A DNA stretch of 64,000 bases. Source: Margaritispora aquatica (Eukaryota > Ascomycota > Leotiomycetes > Helotiales > Discinellaceae). The DNA is taken from positions 2,246,340 through 2,310,339 of the forward strand of contig VJWN01000001.1 of NCBI GenBank assembly GCA_007644065.1. Reading direction: 5' to 3'. The notes beneath the pieces were generated by a model. The model saw only the letters and a program-made list of their open reading frames with translations, had not been told where the DNA came from and did not search any database. Position numbers and translations under genes: made by a program. Numbering within the stretch: the first letter of the stretch is position 1; each line of letters begins with the position of its first letter. This document shows positions 10,857 through 22,162 of this stretch, piece by piece.

Positions 10857-13308
10857 CTATTCTTGAATCTCTTCTGGGGCATCAAAAAATATGTCTCTGT
10901 TAACCTCTCCATAAGACAGCACACTATCAATAAGTTCTGTAAATGCTTCTCTTATGTCTTCGGGCGATGGGCTTTGGTCGAAACGCTCGTTAAAGATATC
11001 GTCCGCATTCTTTCCGTCCGCATTTTGTGTCAAAGGATGCAGATCATGAATAGGGGCTTCAGCCAAGGCGTGTATGGTTTCGATGTCAGCAAATTTTGCC
11101 GCAAGATGTATGACAGTGTTTCCTGTGCCACTTTTGCGGTTCATTTTGGCTCCTCGCTCCCTGAGGAGCCTGATCATGGTTGGCAAACAGAGCTTCACGG
11201 AGTAATGAATCGCTGTTTCTCCTAATTCGTTTTCGGCCTCGATTTTGGCACCTAGCGTTATCAGTTCTGCAACTGCATCCAGGCTATGGTTTTGGAGGGC
11301 AAATAATAGAACCGTTTGTCCATATTTGTCTCTGATCTCCAAGTCCCCTCCGTGTTGAGCTAGTGCTCGAAGGTTGGGAATCGTTGGCACTCGTGTCCGG
11401 ACCGCAAAGTGGAAAGGTGTTGAATGGTAGTGGCTAACCGCGTTTGGATCTGCCCCCGCTCCGAGGAGGAGATCCACACAGTAGGTTGAGCTATAGTTTG
11501 CGGCAAGGTGAAGCGGAGTTACGCCATCGATGTCTACAGCAGATGTCTTGACTTTGTATTTCAAAAGCATGCGGATAATATCGGCATTTCCCCGCGCAGC
11601 AGCCCAGTGGAGTGGAGTGCGTCCCTGCCAGTCAGCCCTATCACGAAGCTCGTAATATAGTCGAAGGTGTTCCTCAAGAGTTCCCTCATCGAGACCAAGA
11701 ACAATTCGATGGATGGGAGTGAGGCCCCACCTATCTAACGTGTCTTGAACATTGAGCAATGCTTTCATTCGAATAATGGCTTTTTTCTTCTCAATTTCTT
11801 GGCGAGATGTATTACTTTCGTCGGCATGAATGAAGAATTGCTGACAAATTGAGTCGGCAGGACTCCTATATAAAGTGTTAGATTTGATCAAAGCGAGTCA
11901 CTAAGGGTCATTGCCTACCATCCATCATTGTCTTGATAACTAAACCTAGCTCCTTTAGATATCAGATACCGACAAATGTCCACCTCAAGCCTGAACACAG
12001 CTTCCTACACGCAATCAGTATGTAGTCCGCCTCAGTATATGGTAGTAAGGTTTAATAATTTGCTATAATGGAAAATCTCCAGTACGAGATACTGACAAGG
12101 AAGAGTAACGTTGGGGCAATATTGGGGGACTTACGTGGAGGAATGAACGGCCATGGGAATCAACATCGACTGTACTTGCCAGGCCTTGATTGAACAACTG
12201 CTGGATCGCTTGCAAGTCTCCTGATCTTACCATCTGCCATCCAAGAGAGTTCTCAGGAGTTAATTTCGGCATCCTGATAGATAAAGAGGCTCCCCATCCA
12301 GACATCTGTTCAGCACTGACTGAGAGCAGAAAGGCCCGTGACAATGCCCACCCGGGGAAAAAATATGTGAATTGGATCGACGGCTTTTCTCGTTTTCTAC
12401 AGTCAGGGTTTGTGCATTGCTTGGATTGGAAAATTGGTATGCCGGCGTAGTTGCAGAAGAGCACGCCGAGAGCACCTTGCAACCATAGTGGTGTACTTAT
12501 CAGTGACTGAGTGTGGCATTTGCAGGAACAAGTGCCTAGGCATGGCGGCTCGGCATCTATAGCATCAACCTCTAGGAACCCTTCAATGGTGTTCATCGGG
12601 GAATTGCGTAAGAGGAACTCTTTGCCTGGGTTTCGACTCCCCAAGATTGTTAGTCGCGCTATTTGAAAAGAGAGGTGTTTGATGTCAAGGCGTGTTATAT
12701 GACTATGATGCTTCAATCAGGCCTGCGACTCCATCGCGAAAATTTGTGTGCTTACTGTTGCATATTTCCTAGCGCACTTAAGGCGCAGATCAAACTGTTG
12801 CGACATTCCCTCATCTCCTCCCTCAGCCGATCCAACTGATCTGATACCTTAAGCCAAGCTCTTTTCGCCGCTTTGCGTACCTGAGTGAGCGCGGAACTGC
12901 TAGCTTGGTCAACCACAAACCTTTCTTCGATAAGTTCTTGTAATTCTTCAAGGTGACCTCTAAAACGGCAAGCAATGGCATTAACCCTATTCAGACCATT
13001 TCGAATTGCGGGTGGCTCGCGGTCGACTTCCTCAGTGATGACACGTAAAGAATCTTCCACAGTCGTCAGGACAAGGACTGTGTCCTCCACCTAAGCAATG
13101 CTGAGCATTTTCTTTCGCGGTCGGCTGTGATGAATAACATGAATTCGCTTAACTGGTTGGGCTATCGCCTACTAACCTCATTCAACGCCGCCAACAAATT
13201 TCCTGGAGCCTTTCGCAATGAATACAATTCCTTTCCTAACTTGCTCACCTGTCTCGCAGCTTCAACGATTGCAATGATCGATGCTACTATGGACAAGGGA
13301 TCTGCCAT
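10857..13308 (-). CDS. Ankyrin-repeat protein with a fungal STAND-type N-terminal region
   Basis: Five exons, 13308-13177, 13090-12756, 12702-12135, 12004-11919 and 11865-10857, join in phase to 709 residues. The start MADPLSIVASIIAIVEAA is the classic amphipathic beginning of fungal NLR/ankyrin proteins, followed by a predicted helical region (residues 45-155). Next comes a Cys/His element CSCKCH with a further Cys pair (CTNPDC) and the short hydrophobic family motif CNYAGIPIF. From about residue 340 ankyrin repeats take over, with clear units TPLHWAAARGNADIIRMLL, TPLHLAANYSSTYCVDLLL and TVIHLAAKFADIETIHALA. No NACHT or NB-ARC P-loop is present, so this is not a complete NLR. Such proteins are usually taken as intracellular interaction or sensing proteins; no specific partner can be inferred. 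The shortest intron is 53 nt. The gene looks intact. Confidence 0.8.
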
Positions 13309-14775
13309 GCCGAATTTATGCGTCAGGCACGAGTGGGTCCATGCTTTCTATTTTTCTGCCTTCAGTGTAGAAGCATCCTTTCATTAAATGTATCTGCCTT
13401 CGTAAGGCTAACCATCGCCACAATCTGCGGATCGCATCCACCAAAAAATATTCGCTCGTGGCGTGTCAACCAATCAAGCAATACTACCAACAGGGTCCAA
13501 TAAACGTTAAGGGAGTCGAAAAACTTAGCGAACAGCAGGTTATAATTCAGTGTTATAAACAGGTGATTGGTCAGGCCACTTCGGATTATCACTATTCTAG
13601 GAGCAGCCTAACAGCTAAAAGGCCCTGTTGATTGGAACTACAAAACATATGTTAGGCTGGATAAACCTAGCTTTTGTTTTTGTATGCACACCATCCATAT
13701 AGGGCGAAGTGTGGGGTGTGAGATAGTCGGTGAACGTATGCTACACGTTTTTGTCCTGGCTGCCTAATAGTTTGTGTAAGAAGAACAAATATAGCATCCA
13801 ATGTTAAGCTAAGGTTGGGCTAGACCGGCGTAGTGTCGAGAGCACGTGGTAGCTGTTGCTGGAGGCCTAAGATAAAAGAATAATAAATAAGGGTCGATTG
13901 AGCGGGGGTTAGCCTGTTTAAAAAGTCACAAGAATCTCTGATGGGAGTACTCCTTAATCAGTACAAATTGTACGACACCATGAGAGAATATGATGTTAGG
14001 TTGACAATAGCAACGCAGATGTTATAGGCAAAAACAATCTTAATCCACACCAGAAGTATTTAAAATGCGCGCAAGAGAAGCCCTACTGGGTGATGTTTGT
14101 GTTAAATCCTCGTAGATAAGGTTGTCGTGACGAGGGCGGCCATTTCAGTTTCGTATAATGTGATATCCTGTTATTTTCGTATTATATTATACCTTAATCA
14201 TCACATTTAGAGAATTTTATTAGTCGTACTCCTTGAAAACCGCTGAATCGACTTGCTCTGTATAATAGAACCTACATCCCTATATGGTTGTATATTTCGG
14301 GGATTAAGTCAAAACCTCAAGTTTCCGAGATGTTTGGTTCAGTATTAATCGACTTAGGGCGAATTAAATCGATGTAGGCCAGTGGCTAAGTAGACTTCAT
14401 GTCCAAAAAGACCTTATTTTTAGCGAACTATATCGAACTAACGAGTGTCGCAAGGTAGGTGATCGTTAGGAAGCTTCTTATAAAATCTAAAGAAACAAGG
14501 CTTTTATTAGGTCAACCCCCCCAAGACTATCAATTGCTTCCACTTCAATTGGGTGAGAAACTGCTAAGGAGGAACAAGTGTCAAGGAGAAAATATTTACA
14601 CTAAGAAAATTAAAATAACGTCAAGTCACGGACTCATATCCAGCAACCCACTGATCCTGCCTCACCACCACACAATCCTCCACAACCTTGAGGTTCGAAG
14701 GGTCGAGGCATCACCTAGGCAGTCGCGTGAATCCCAATTATTCACCTCAGCTCGGGAAACTTCTTATTCCCGTGT
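13309..14775. other. Intergenic AT-rich stretch
   Basis: The promoter of the ankyrin gene presumably lies at the left end. The rest is AT-rich with short frames only. A 106-codon frame at 14459-14779 has no ATG at its start and no recognisable features, so I do not call it a gene. Confidence 0.5.
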
Positions 14776-16768
14776 TTAATTGAGCGCCCATTGCTTTTTG
14801 GCATCCTCATGGACATCCTTCGCCCATGAATCCTTCAGCAAAGCCCACTCAATACTAGTCTCCTTAGGCATATCTCCAATCTCAAATTCCCATAGCGCCC
14901 TTTCGACTTTCCCTTCTTTATTTTTGAGGACCCACTGATAACCGTCTCTCTTACGAAATTCCTTTCCCATTCCACCAACCACAAACACGCGCTCCCAACC
15001 AGACATGGAGGTTGGCTGATAAACATCCCCCCCTTTTTTACCAAGCTCCTTCTTCTCGTAAAGCTGGCGATAGTGGACACTTGGGTGGATGCGTTCAGTC
15101 GTGATCTCTACCATTCCATCCGGCCCTTCCTTTTCCTTATATTTGGGGTGGTATTGACCTGGAGTCCTGATTACCGGAAGCCCTGCAGCCTTGTATTCAG
15201 CTGTGTAGCTGTCATCAATAACCCCAATCGCGTAGCCTACGTGTGTCACGTAGGCTGAACCCTTCCCGATCGTTTTCGTCACGATGTTTGGCACGAAGGC
15301 CGAAATTCCAAGGTCTGGCACTGCTGGCAGGTATGCCGCAACCTTCCGAGCTCCTCCCGCTATCCAACCAAAGACTCCCTTGCTCTCGCCAGATTTGTTT
15401 TCATCTGCAGCTGCAGTGTCAGGATGAGGAAGTTGTTCCTTATTGCCAATATTATCTAGTCCAGAAGTCTTTTTCTCGGTCTGGGGATTTGTGGGCGCTG
15501 CACGCGCTTTGAACTCGGCAAGTTGGCATTGCAATGCATCTTGGGAAAGGGCAAGATATGGCCGAATTCTGTCAAGCATCCATGCATAGCTGATAGAGGC
15601 GAGCTGTTCCCGGTCTCCCGTCGGCTTGGGTCCTGTATTACTAGAACTACCACCGCCAACGTTGACGTGCGCACCTGGAAACCAGCATTGGACTAGGTGA
15701 GTCTTGGGCCTTTCGTCTTTAGTGGCTGGTATTGGAGTGCCGTCAGCGTTGCGCTTTATTGGCTTAACCTTCAATTTCCAGACCTCAGGAAAAAATGGTC
15801 CACGTTTCTCGTCAAGGGCGAGTGCTTGGTAGGCATGTTTAATTTCTGTGAATGAACTTTTGATTAGTAATTGCAATACTTGATGAAGCCGAACGTTGGT
15901 ATGCTAAGGGCGGTAACATACGTGGGTGAAGCTCGGTATCATAGTATGCATAGACATTTGGATCTGCTTTGTGAACTTTCACACTAAAATGACCCATATC
16001 AGGCCACCCAAAACTTGCAACCGTGTCCCATACTCCAACAACCTCAATATCAACGTCCAATGCTGAACAGTTTGAGTATATCACTCCCTTGCTTCGCTCC
16101 AGAAAATCGGTCCATGGCTTACAAGTGCTGAATGGCGTTCGTTCTTCCAGGCTATTTTTTGTTTTCAAGTATGCAGCGTAGCATTCGATGAAGGCTGACA
16201 TGAAAGAAGGCTTCAAGACACCAATATGACAAGCCAGTCCTGCAACTGCTCGTACGATATAAGCACCCCTCGAAAAACCGAAGAAGTATAGTTTGTCCCC
16301 AGGGGCGTAATTGTTGACAATGAAATTGTAAGCTTCAACGATATTTTCGTTCAGTCCATCCCCCGTAGCCCCTTAATTGGCAGCTAGTTAGCATTGTAGC
16401 TCTTGATTTCGAACAATTGCATTTGGAAAGGGGGAGGAGGGTTATTTACCTTTGATCAAACGGTCCACATATCCCGTATTTGTTCCAATACCAGCGTCAT
16501 AATAAACAACTTGCTGCCACACCTTATCAGGCTCGCCTTCCGATACTTTTCTTTTCGCCTCCACCCCTGCATTTGCAAGGACACGACTTAAACGAGCCAC
16601 ATTTGAAGAGCATCCATCCTTAGGATCAAGAGATGTTGCATTTTGCCAGGAACCATCACAACATATGATGATCTTTTTTGGCAGAGGATTGGCCTCAGTA
16701 GACACTGCATCTCGAGAGTATCCTCCCTTGGGGGCTGAAAGTACTGCGGGTGTGTCGGGCGAAGCCAT
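14776..16768 (-). CDS. DUF2235 protein (Tle1-like alpha/beta hydrolase / phospholipase fold)
   Basis: Exons 16768-16450, 16371-15922 and 15845-14776 join to 612 residues. Family landmarks: IIICCDGSW near residue 33, QVVYYDAGIGT before the first intron, nucleophile elbow GFSRGAY (Ser140), GVWDTV (Asp222) and the third-exon motif WFPGAHVNVGGG, giving a plausible Ser-Asp-His triad. HAYQALALDEKR is also a conserved family segment. Bacterial relatives are type VI secretion phospholipases; the abundant fungal members are uncharacterised and are assumed to be cytosolic lipases or esterases, since no signal peptide is seen. The usual Asp after the His in the GxHxDVGGG motif is Asn here. It sits on the same strand as the ankyrin gene, about 1.5 kb away, and is followed upstream by a HET relic. 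The class is well supported; the substrate is unknown. Confidence 0.85.
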
Positions 16769-17399
16769 ATTTGGATTTAATCTGTAGAAGAGAAATACTC
16801 GATTCTGCTTTTCCTGGTTGCGGAGGAAAGTCTTTGGAGTCGTCGGAGGAAAACATATGTCATTAAATAATAAAAACCTGCCAATACAACTATGTCTCGG
16901 ACAGAAAGGAACGGTCCGCAAAGTGCGGCTGATCCGTCCATCCCCACTTAAATTTCGATGGATATAGAAGATATAATTAGGTAGTGGCAATACTTCAAGG
17001 AAAAATGAAGTTGAGAGACAATCGCCTATGTGCAATGATAAGCCTGTTTAGTATTTTCAATATTGAGGAGATGAAGATACGATAACAGGGGGCAAGAAAT
17101 TAATAAATAAAAAAAAGAGAAAACACGTTTGAAAACTTTATCACCGATCGTCGGTATGACTCCTATCCGTCCTGGACCTAGATTCTCGACAAGTTTCAAA
17201 TTTTTGCTATGCTTACAAGTAGATGGTTTATGACGATAGTTGTGTTTGAGATAATGAGAATGTATGGAGAGAAAGTATAATTGTAACTTATTTCTGAGGG
17301 AGCCTGAAGGATATCCAGATATGATGGAGCTACCATAACTCATCAGCCAGCCCCAGCTCATCCCCAGTCCAAAGGCGGAAATGAGCCTGGTAAGGTGGT

Positions 17400-17930
17400 T
17401 TTCGTCTCAGACATTAGCAGCTGTAAGATCTTACAATCCCTGCCTTAGCGCAAAAGAGGCGTGCGCTAATCGCTTGAGCTCATTCAATACTCCATCGGAT
17501 GCATAACTGGCGGGAAACAAAACGCCTCAGGAAACAGACATCCAAGCCTCAAGTTTCTGCGGTACTTGGTTGAGTATCAATCAAGATATAAGCACATTGC
17601 ATCAGTCCAGAAAAGTCGACGTCCTTGCTCTGTGGGCCCCTTTTTTGGAACCAGGAGATTTGGTCGCACAGGCAGAGTTACTTCGTCTCCTGGGAGAAGG
17701 ATTGAGTCCGAGTCATTAGCTGTCCAGGCCATGTGTAGGAGAGAGCTTCGTAGGGTGGAGCTTGGTCTGTGGAGACGGTGACGGGTTCTCCTCTCAGTTG
17801 CTCCTTGTTTGGCTCAAGCGGCGGGAATAATCTCAGCAGACGGATTTCGTCTATCGCAAGGTGTTCATATTGATATTGTTGTATTGAGGAATAATTGCTT
17901 TGATCATTTTTGTGAACGGGATACCAAGAG
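17400..17930 (-). pseudogene. Degenerate HET (heterokaryon incompatibility) domain gene
   Basis: On the minus strand a frame reads YQYEHLAIDEIRLLRLFPP (about 17875-17815) and continues to APPYEALSYTW near 17730. EIRLLRL plus YEALSYTW are the hallmark opening motifs of the HET domain. The frame then shifts near 17720 and goes on as DSDSILLPGDEVTLP and RRLFWTDAMCLYLD, corresponding to the family's LWIDAICINQ motif, before a TGA near 17580. A further scrap, LNELKRLAHASFALRQGL, is readable around 17500-17447. At least one frameshift and one stop disable it. An intact HET protein would trigger cell death in incompatible cell fusions. Confidence 0.75.
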
Positions 17931-19208
17931 TGAGCAAGGAAGCAAAGGGAGCGATGAATAAGTGTTCTGGTTCTTGAAGGCTACAAGACGTCGTCACCAA
18001 GACGCGATGCATAAGCCATCCCAATGCACTAGTTTGTGGCCTTAGGCCATCAGGCACTAAACCCCCTGATGGTCGCCATGACAATGCTTTGGCTCAGCTT
18101 GCTATTGACCAGAGTGTCCAATAAGCCAGTCAGTCAGTGATCAGCTAAGCAATATCTCCAGCCCACTTGCTGATATGATGTGAAGTCACTAGCTAAATTG
18201 CTGATGAAGTCAATAAGTTAGAAATGCATAGAGTTTTAAAGATTTTTTGATAAATATCATTTTTGTACCTTATTTTAAGGTACTCGTTATAAAGTAAGTT
18301 AGATGTCTACCCTTATTAATATTAAAAGCTGCACCATGGTAGTTTATCTTTTTAGATTATTTAATATAATAGTTTTGATTTAGTTAGGTTTTCAAATAAT
18401 AATGCTGAAGATCAGTTGAAATAGTCCGAGGTTTGGTAAGGTGGTCTGAGCGCATGTTTAATTTAAGCTTAAACTTAAGCGAGGCTAGATGTTTTTTCTT
18501 TTTGGCATGCTTTTCCAATGTGTATGCCATTATTAGGCGGAACCCACACATTCTATCTAGCTTTATTTCCATTCTGGCGGTAAAGAAACTGTCGGCTTCG
18601 ATTCAAGTACCTCTATAACGATTTGTTAATCATACGACGCTCAATTACGCGCCCACAGATTGATAATCGAAACACATCCAGTCTTTTATCTTTAGACAGA
18701 TTTGAAATCTTGCTTTGAAGCCTTTGCTCTGAGCAGTGATGCTCCAAACACAGAGACTAGAGACATTGCAACCTATTTTGTGCTTAAGCTCCATACTGGG
18801 TCGTGGAATCATATCATGAGTGGGCAAGGCGCAATTTAGCTACCTGTATCACCACATCTAAACACTAACCTCACAGCGTTAAGACGGGGGTTTGGGAAGT
18901 CGACAGCTCAACCGCGGGTGTTCTGCACTTGCCTACATTCTCAATCAATTTTCTCATATCTTTCTCCATAGAGTTGTTGAAGGAACCATTCAGATAGACT
19001 GGCAGTACCTTATTGTTGCAGAGAAACACTCATATCACAGATGCTGCCGACCCTCGATAATGATAGGTGCCAATGAAAGCCAAGATAACAGCACAGAAGA
19101 AGCTGGAGGCAAGAATTTATTATTGCTGTTTTTCACAGGTGCTGATTTGATCAAGCATACCCTGATCGAGGCGGGTAACTAATCTACTTTGACCATTCCT
19201 TTTAGGAT
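17931..19208. other. Intergenic region, AT-rich, no supported gene
   Basis: Open frames here (for example 18892-19182, plus strand, 96 codons) begin without ATG or lack recognisable domains. The segment around 18200-18400 is very AT-rich. It separates the HET relic from the protease-like gene. Confidence 0.5.
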
Positions 19209-20648
19209 CTAAGCAAGCTGCCATCCCTCAGCGACCAAATCGTCCAAATGAGCAGTAAAACAATTTAATCCATCAGAGAGATGGAAAAACCCGCCCACTC
19301 CACCCGTCTCGCATTGGACAATTGGTGCTCCACACATTCCTTCGCAGATAGTATTGTTGACTGCCCCAAACATTGCATCAACCGAATATGCCTGCCATTC
19401 TCTAAAATCGATCTCAGGATGTCCAGCCGGTCGCGAAGGCTTCAAGAAACGCCTTCCATATGTTAAAAGACTAACAAGACCCGAGCTCATTCCATCCACC
19501 TCGGACCAAGACCCTTGTTTGATCTCAGAGCCTTCTAAAAGCATCCGTGGAGTCTCAGCTTGAAAGTAGCAACTGTTTGTAAACTTTTCAGAGGCAGTGG
19601 GCGTAAGTTCAACCAGAGCTATATCAGGCTCCGGTCTAGTATCGCTCACAAAGCCAATCTTATCCTCGTCTGCAAATGGATGGTATACCTCCTTAGAAAT
19701 TAAAAACCCATGGTGAGCAACAGTAAGCACCTCCTGTCCATTTGGACCTCGAAGTTTGACCCCTGCAGATGTTGCGGCGTTGATACCATCGACATTTGAG
19801 CCTGGCAAACCAACGCCACACTCTAGTCTGCATCCTGGGCTGAGGTGCGATGATTGTCGGAGATAGTTTTTTCCATCTTGTGGCATTGGTCCAAGATTCG
19901 TCGGGGGGTGCTGTGCAGGATCGACACGGCGCGCACGTGTCATATTCTTCATTGATTTGTAAAACCGAGCTTCAGCATGATGGTAGAGTGTTGTGCGTCC
20001 TGCCACGGTACCTGGAAGTGACTTGGGTTCATAAGTACGACCATCGCCATGTTCGAGCTCGACAATTGTCCAATTTGGCATATAGATTATTTCGCGCACA
20101 TTTGCCATAGGCTGTAATGCCGTAAGGATCGCGATATTCTGCTCTTTGGTAGGAAAGGTCATAATTGGCCACTGAAGAGTAGGACAAGGGTCTGGAACTC
20201 GAGGGTTAGGATAAGGACACCGTGGGATGGGTTCACTGTGCTCTTCTGCGATGCCGATGAACATGACTGGCATACATCCAACTGTGAGAGGTACAGGCTG
20301 TGGTGGGTTGGCTGTCTCGATCCACAAATACCACCCCGAAGATCCAACCTGACCATCTCCAAACTTGTCGCGAAGCCACCTCAACTCATTGCCCTTTGGC
20401 ATACGATATTCTCGTTTCTTCTCATCCCACAGATTGAAGGGGGCTTTGTCGTTTATATGCCTTGCACCCCAATCCCCAGCATTCTCCCACCTCTTTGGTT
20501 CGGGGTGTGCATGAGAGAGAGTGAGAGTCGCATGTTGCGCTGATGGTCGAGATCGTAGCGGACTCGTTGGAGCGTTGGTGTAAATGTCGATGTAAGGCGA
20601 ATAGGCTTGAATGCGCTGTACCAGCGGCGACAGGCGGACGAGGCTCAT
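19209..20648 (-). CDS. Chymotrypsin-fold peptidase-like protein with Cys at the nucleophile position
   Basis: A single exon of 479 codons. The C-terminal 200 residues have the layout of a trypsin-like protease: TVAHHGF (catalytic His312), PDIALVEL (Asp342) and GMCGAPIV, where the nucleophile is Cys439 instead of Ser. The GxCG context resembles cysteine proteases of chymotrypsin fold, such as viral 3C-type enzymes, rather than GxSG trypsins. I believe related fungal proteins exist with the same Cys, but cannot check that here. The N-terminal 250 residues are uncharacterised, Pro- and Trp-rich, with no signal peptide, so an intracellular role is likely. Fungal NLR and incompatibility genes often use trypsin-like domains as effectors, and the neighbours are of that kind, but no link is shown. 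It could also be catalytically inactive. Confidence 0.7.
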   Translation of the reverse strand: MSLVRLSPLVQRIQAYSPYIDIYTNAPTSPLRSRPSAQHATLTLSHAHPEPKRWENAGDWGARHINDKAPFNLWDEKKREYRMPKGNELRWLRDKFGDGQVGSSGWYLWIETANPPQPVPLTVGCMPVMFIGIAEEHSEPIPRCPYPNPRVPDPCPTLQWPIMTFPTKEQNIAILTALQPMANVREIIYMPNWTIVELEHGDGRTYEPKSLPGTVAGRTTLYHHAEARFYKSMKNMTRARRVDPAQHPPTNLGPMPQDGKNYLRQSSHLSPGCRLECGVGLPGSNVDGINAATSAGVKLRGPNGQEVLTVAHHGFLISKEVYHPFADEDKIGFVSDTRPEPDIALVELTPTASEKFTNSCYFQAETPRMLLEGSEIKQGSWSEVDGMSSGLVSLLTYGRRFLKPSRPAGHPEIDFREWQAYSVDAMFGAVNNTICEGMCGAPIVQCETGGVGGFFHLSDGLNCFTAHLDDLVAEGWQLA

Positions 20649-21029
20649 ATTGCAGTTGTGTGAATGTGTGAAAGATGGATGCAGATCATTTCGGAGGTCC
20701 AGTGTAGCATATACGTAGGTTTGTGGGTGGTACTACTTAAGCGCCTGCACCAAATGACGGTTGAACAAAGATTTGTCGACGGGAGCTATCTTGAAAGTTC
20801 CAGCATCGTATGGTATGTTCGATACATGGTTGATTAGGTTTGGGATCCTCTTCGAAATGCAACTGAGATCGTTTAGACCTGCGGCTGATTTACAATAGGG
20901 AGTATTGTATGGTTAAGAGGCAGATTCGACGACCAGTAGTCCTCTTCTGTACCATTCAACCAAAAATGGCCTCTGATACTCAACCAATCCTACACTTTAT
21001 GTCAATTCAGATCCACAATGTACTATTAT
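20649..21029. other. Intergenic, presumed promoter of the protease-like gene
   Basis: I see no coding potential here. It precedes the minus-strand gene that starts at 20648. Confidence 0.4.
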
Positions 21030-21670
21030 ATTGGAGGTGTTTCTACCATAATCCTTGGCAGTATCAAGATAGCACTAGCTAGTTCTCCGAAGGCAGCTAT
21101 TACACCAGCTATAACAAGTGCTATGACAAAGCCGCCTTCAATGCCTTTCTTTCAGTCTTCCAAGACCAACCAGCACTGAATGCAAGTAACTAGAAGCCGC
21201 TTATCCTCGTGGAATCAAATCCCGACAACAGGAGTTCAAGTGGGATGCCATCATGGAAAGCCCAATGGCGGAAGCCGTAGAACAAGACAGCCGTTAGACT
21301 CCCAATGATCAACAACTCCTAGGATTTTGGTTATTTAGGCGCCACTTGATGGCAATTGAACACTTACCTGAAGCAAGGCAAGAATCGAATCATTCGAAAG
21401 ATTAGGGATATTGTCCAGATTCTGTCCAATGTAATAAGCCTCAAAATTCAACACATTAAGCACAACCGATGCCGACACGGGCAAACAAAGACTGCACCAA
21501 GCATCGTGCAAAGCCCACAAAGCACACCCAAAAAGACTGGTTTAAAAAACCTCTTCTTCTCTCTAAGCTCTTTGGGAAAGACCAACCATCTGTTTCTCCA
21601 AAGGAAAGGAACTATGGCGATAAAGCGAGGATGCGTAATGCCAAGAGCTAAGCTCTCGATGTAGTTAGCT
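21030..21670 (-). pseudogene. Degenerate spliced gene for a membrane protein
   Basis: On the minus strand, coding-like pieces follow one another: GITHPRFIAIVPFLWRNRW and KPVFLGVLCGLCTMLGAVF (about 21650-21485), then after a frameshift NFEAYYIGQNLDNIPNL ending in LALLQ at a GTAAGT donor (21367). A 46-nt intron ends at CCTAG, and ELLIIGSLTAVLFYGFRHW (about 21320-21264) follows in phase. A last scrap, GGFVIALVIAGVIAAFGEL (about 21146-21090), is a glycine-zipper-like transmembrane helix. A real donor and acceptor with matching phase argue for a former gene. A frameshift and stops near 21480 and 21200 argue it is dead. I do not recognise the family. Confidence 0.4.
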
Positions 21671-22162
21671 CTCCTGATCCCGTGCTCTTCTCTTCAAAGC
21701 AGAACTTCGTTAGGTACCTTAGGTAGATAGCTTTAATGCTCTTAAGACAACTCAATATACTCCTTTAGCCTCAATTAGTTCAACTGAGATTCTCTCTTTA
21801 TAAAACGCACTAGGAACTGTTTCATAGCTGAGGTTACGGAACTCGTCAAAGGCATCACCATTTCAAAATCTCGGCATAAATAAATTATGGAGCAGAGATA
21901 TTCCTACAGAGGAGAGAGATTTGTATACGAAGTTCTACATGGCTTATTCTGACAGTGTTTCTGGAATATACTTCTATCTTGCTTTTACTTCAATTGAATA
22001 CTATTTGGTACGAAATTTTTAACAGACTAATATTTAACTGCAAAACGTGAGACGACGCTGGATCTGAAACCAAGAGGATATTAGTCAGCACTTGACCTCG
22101 CAAAGTGACCAAAGATTCCGTTTCTCTTCGAAAGTTTCGACAGGATTACAACCACCACAAAT
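21671..22162. other. Upstream region of the Kti12 gene
   Basis: No gene was found. The last 100 bases before 22163 carry the presumed 5' leader (TTTCTCTTCGAAAG then ACAACCACCACAAAT directly before the ATG). Confidence 0.4.
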
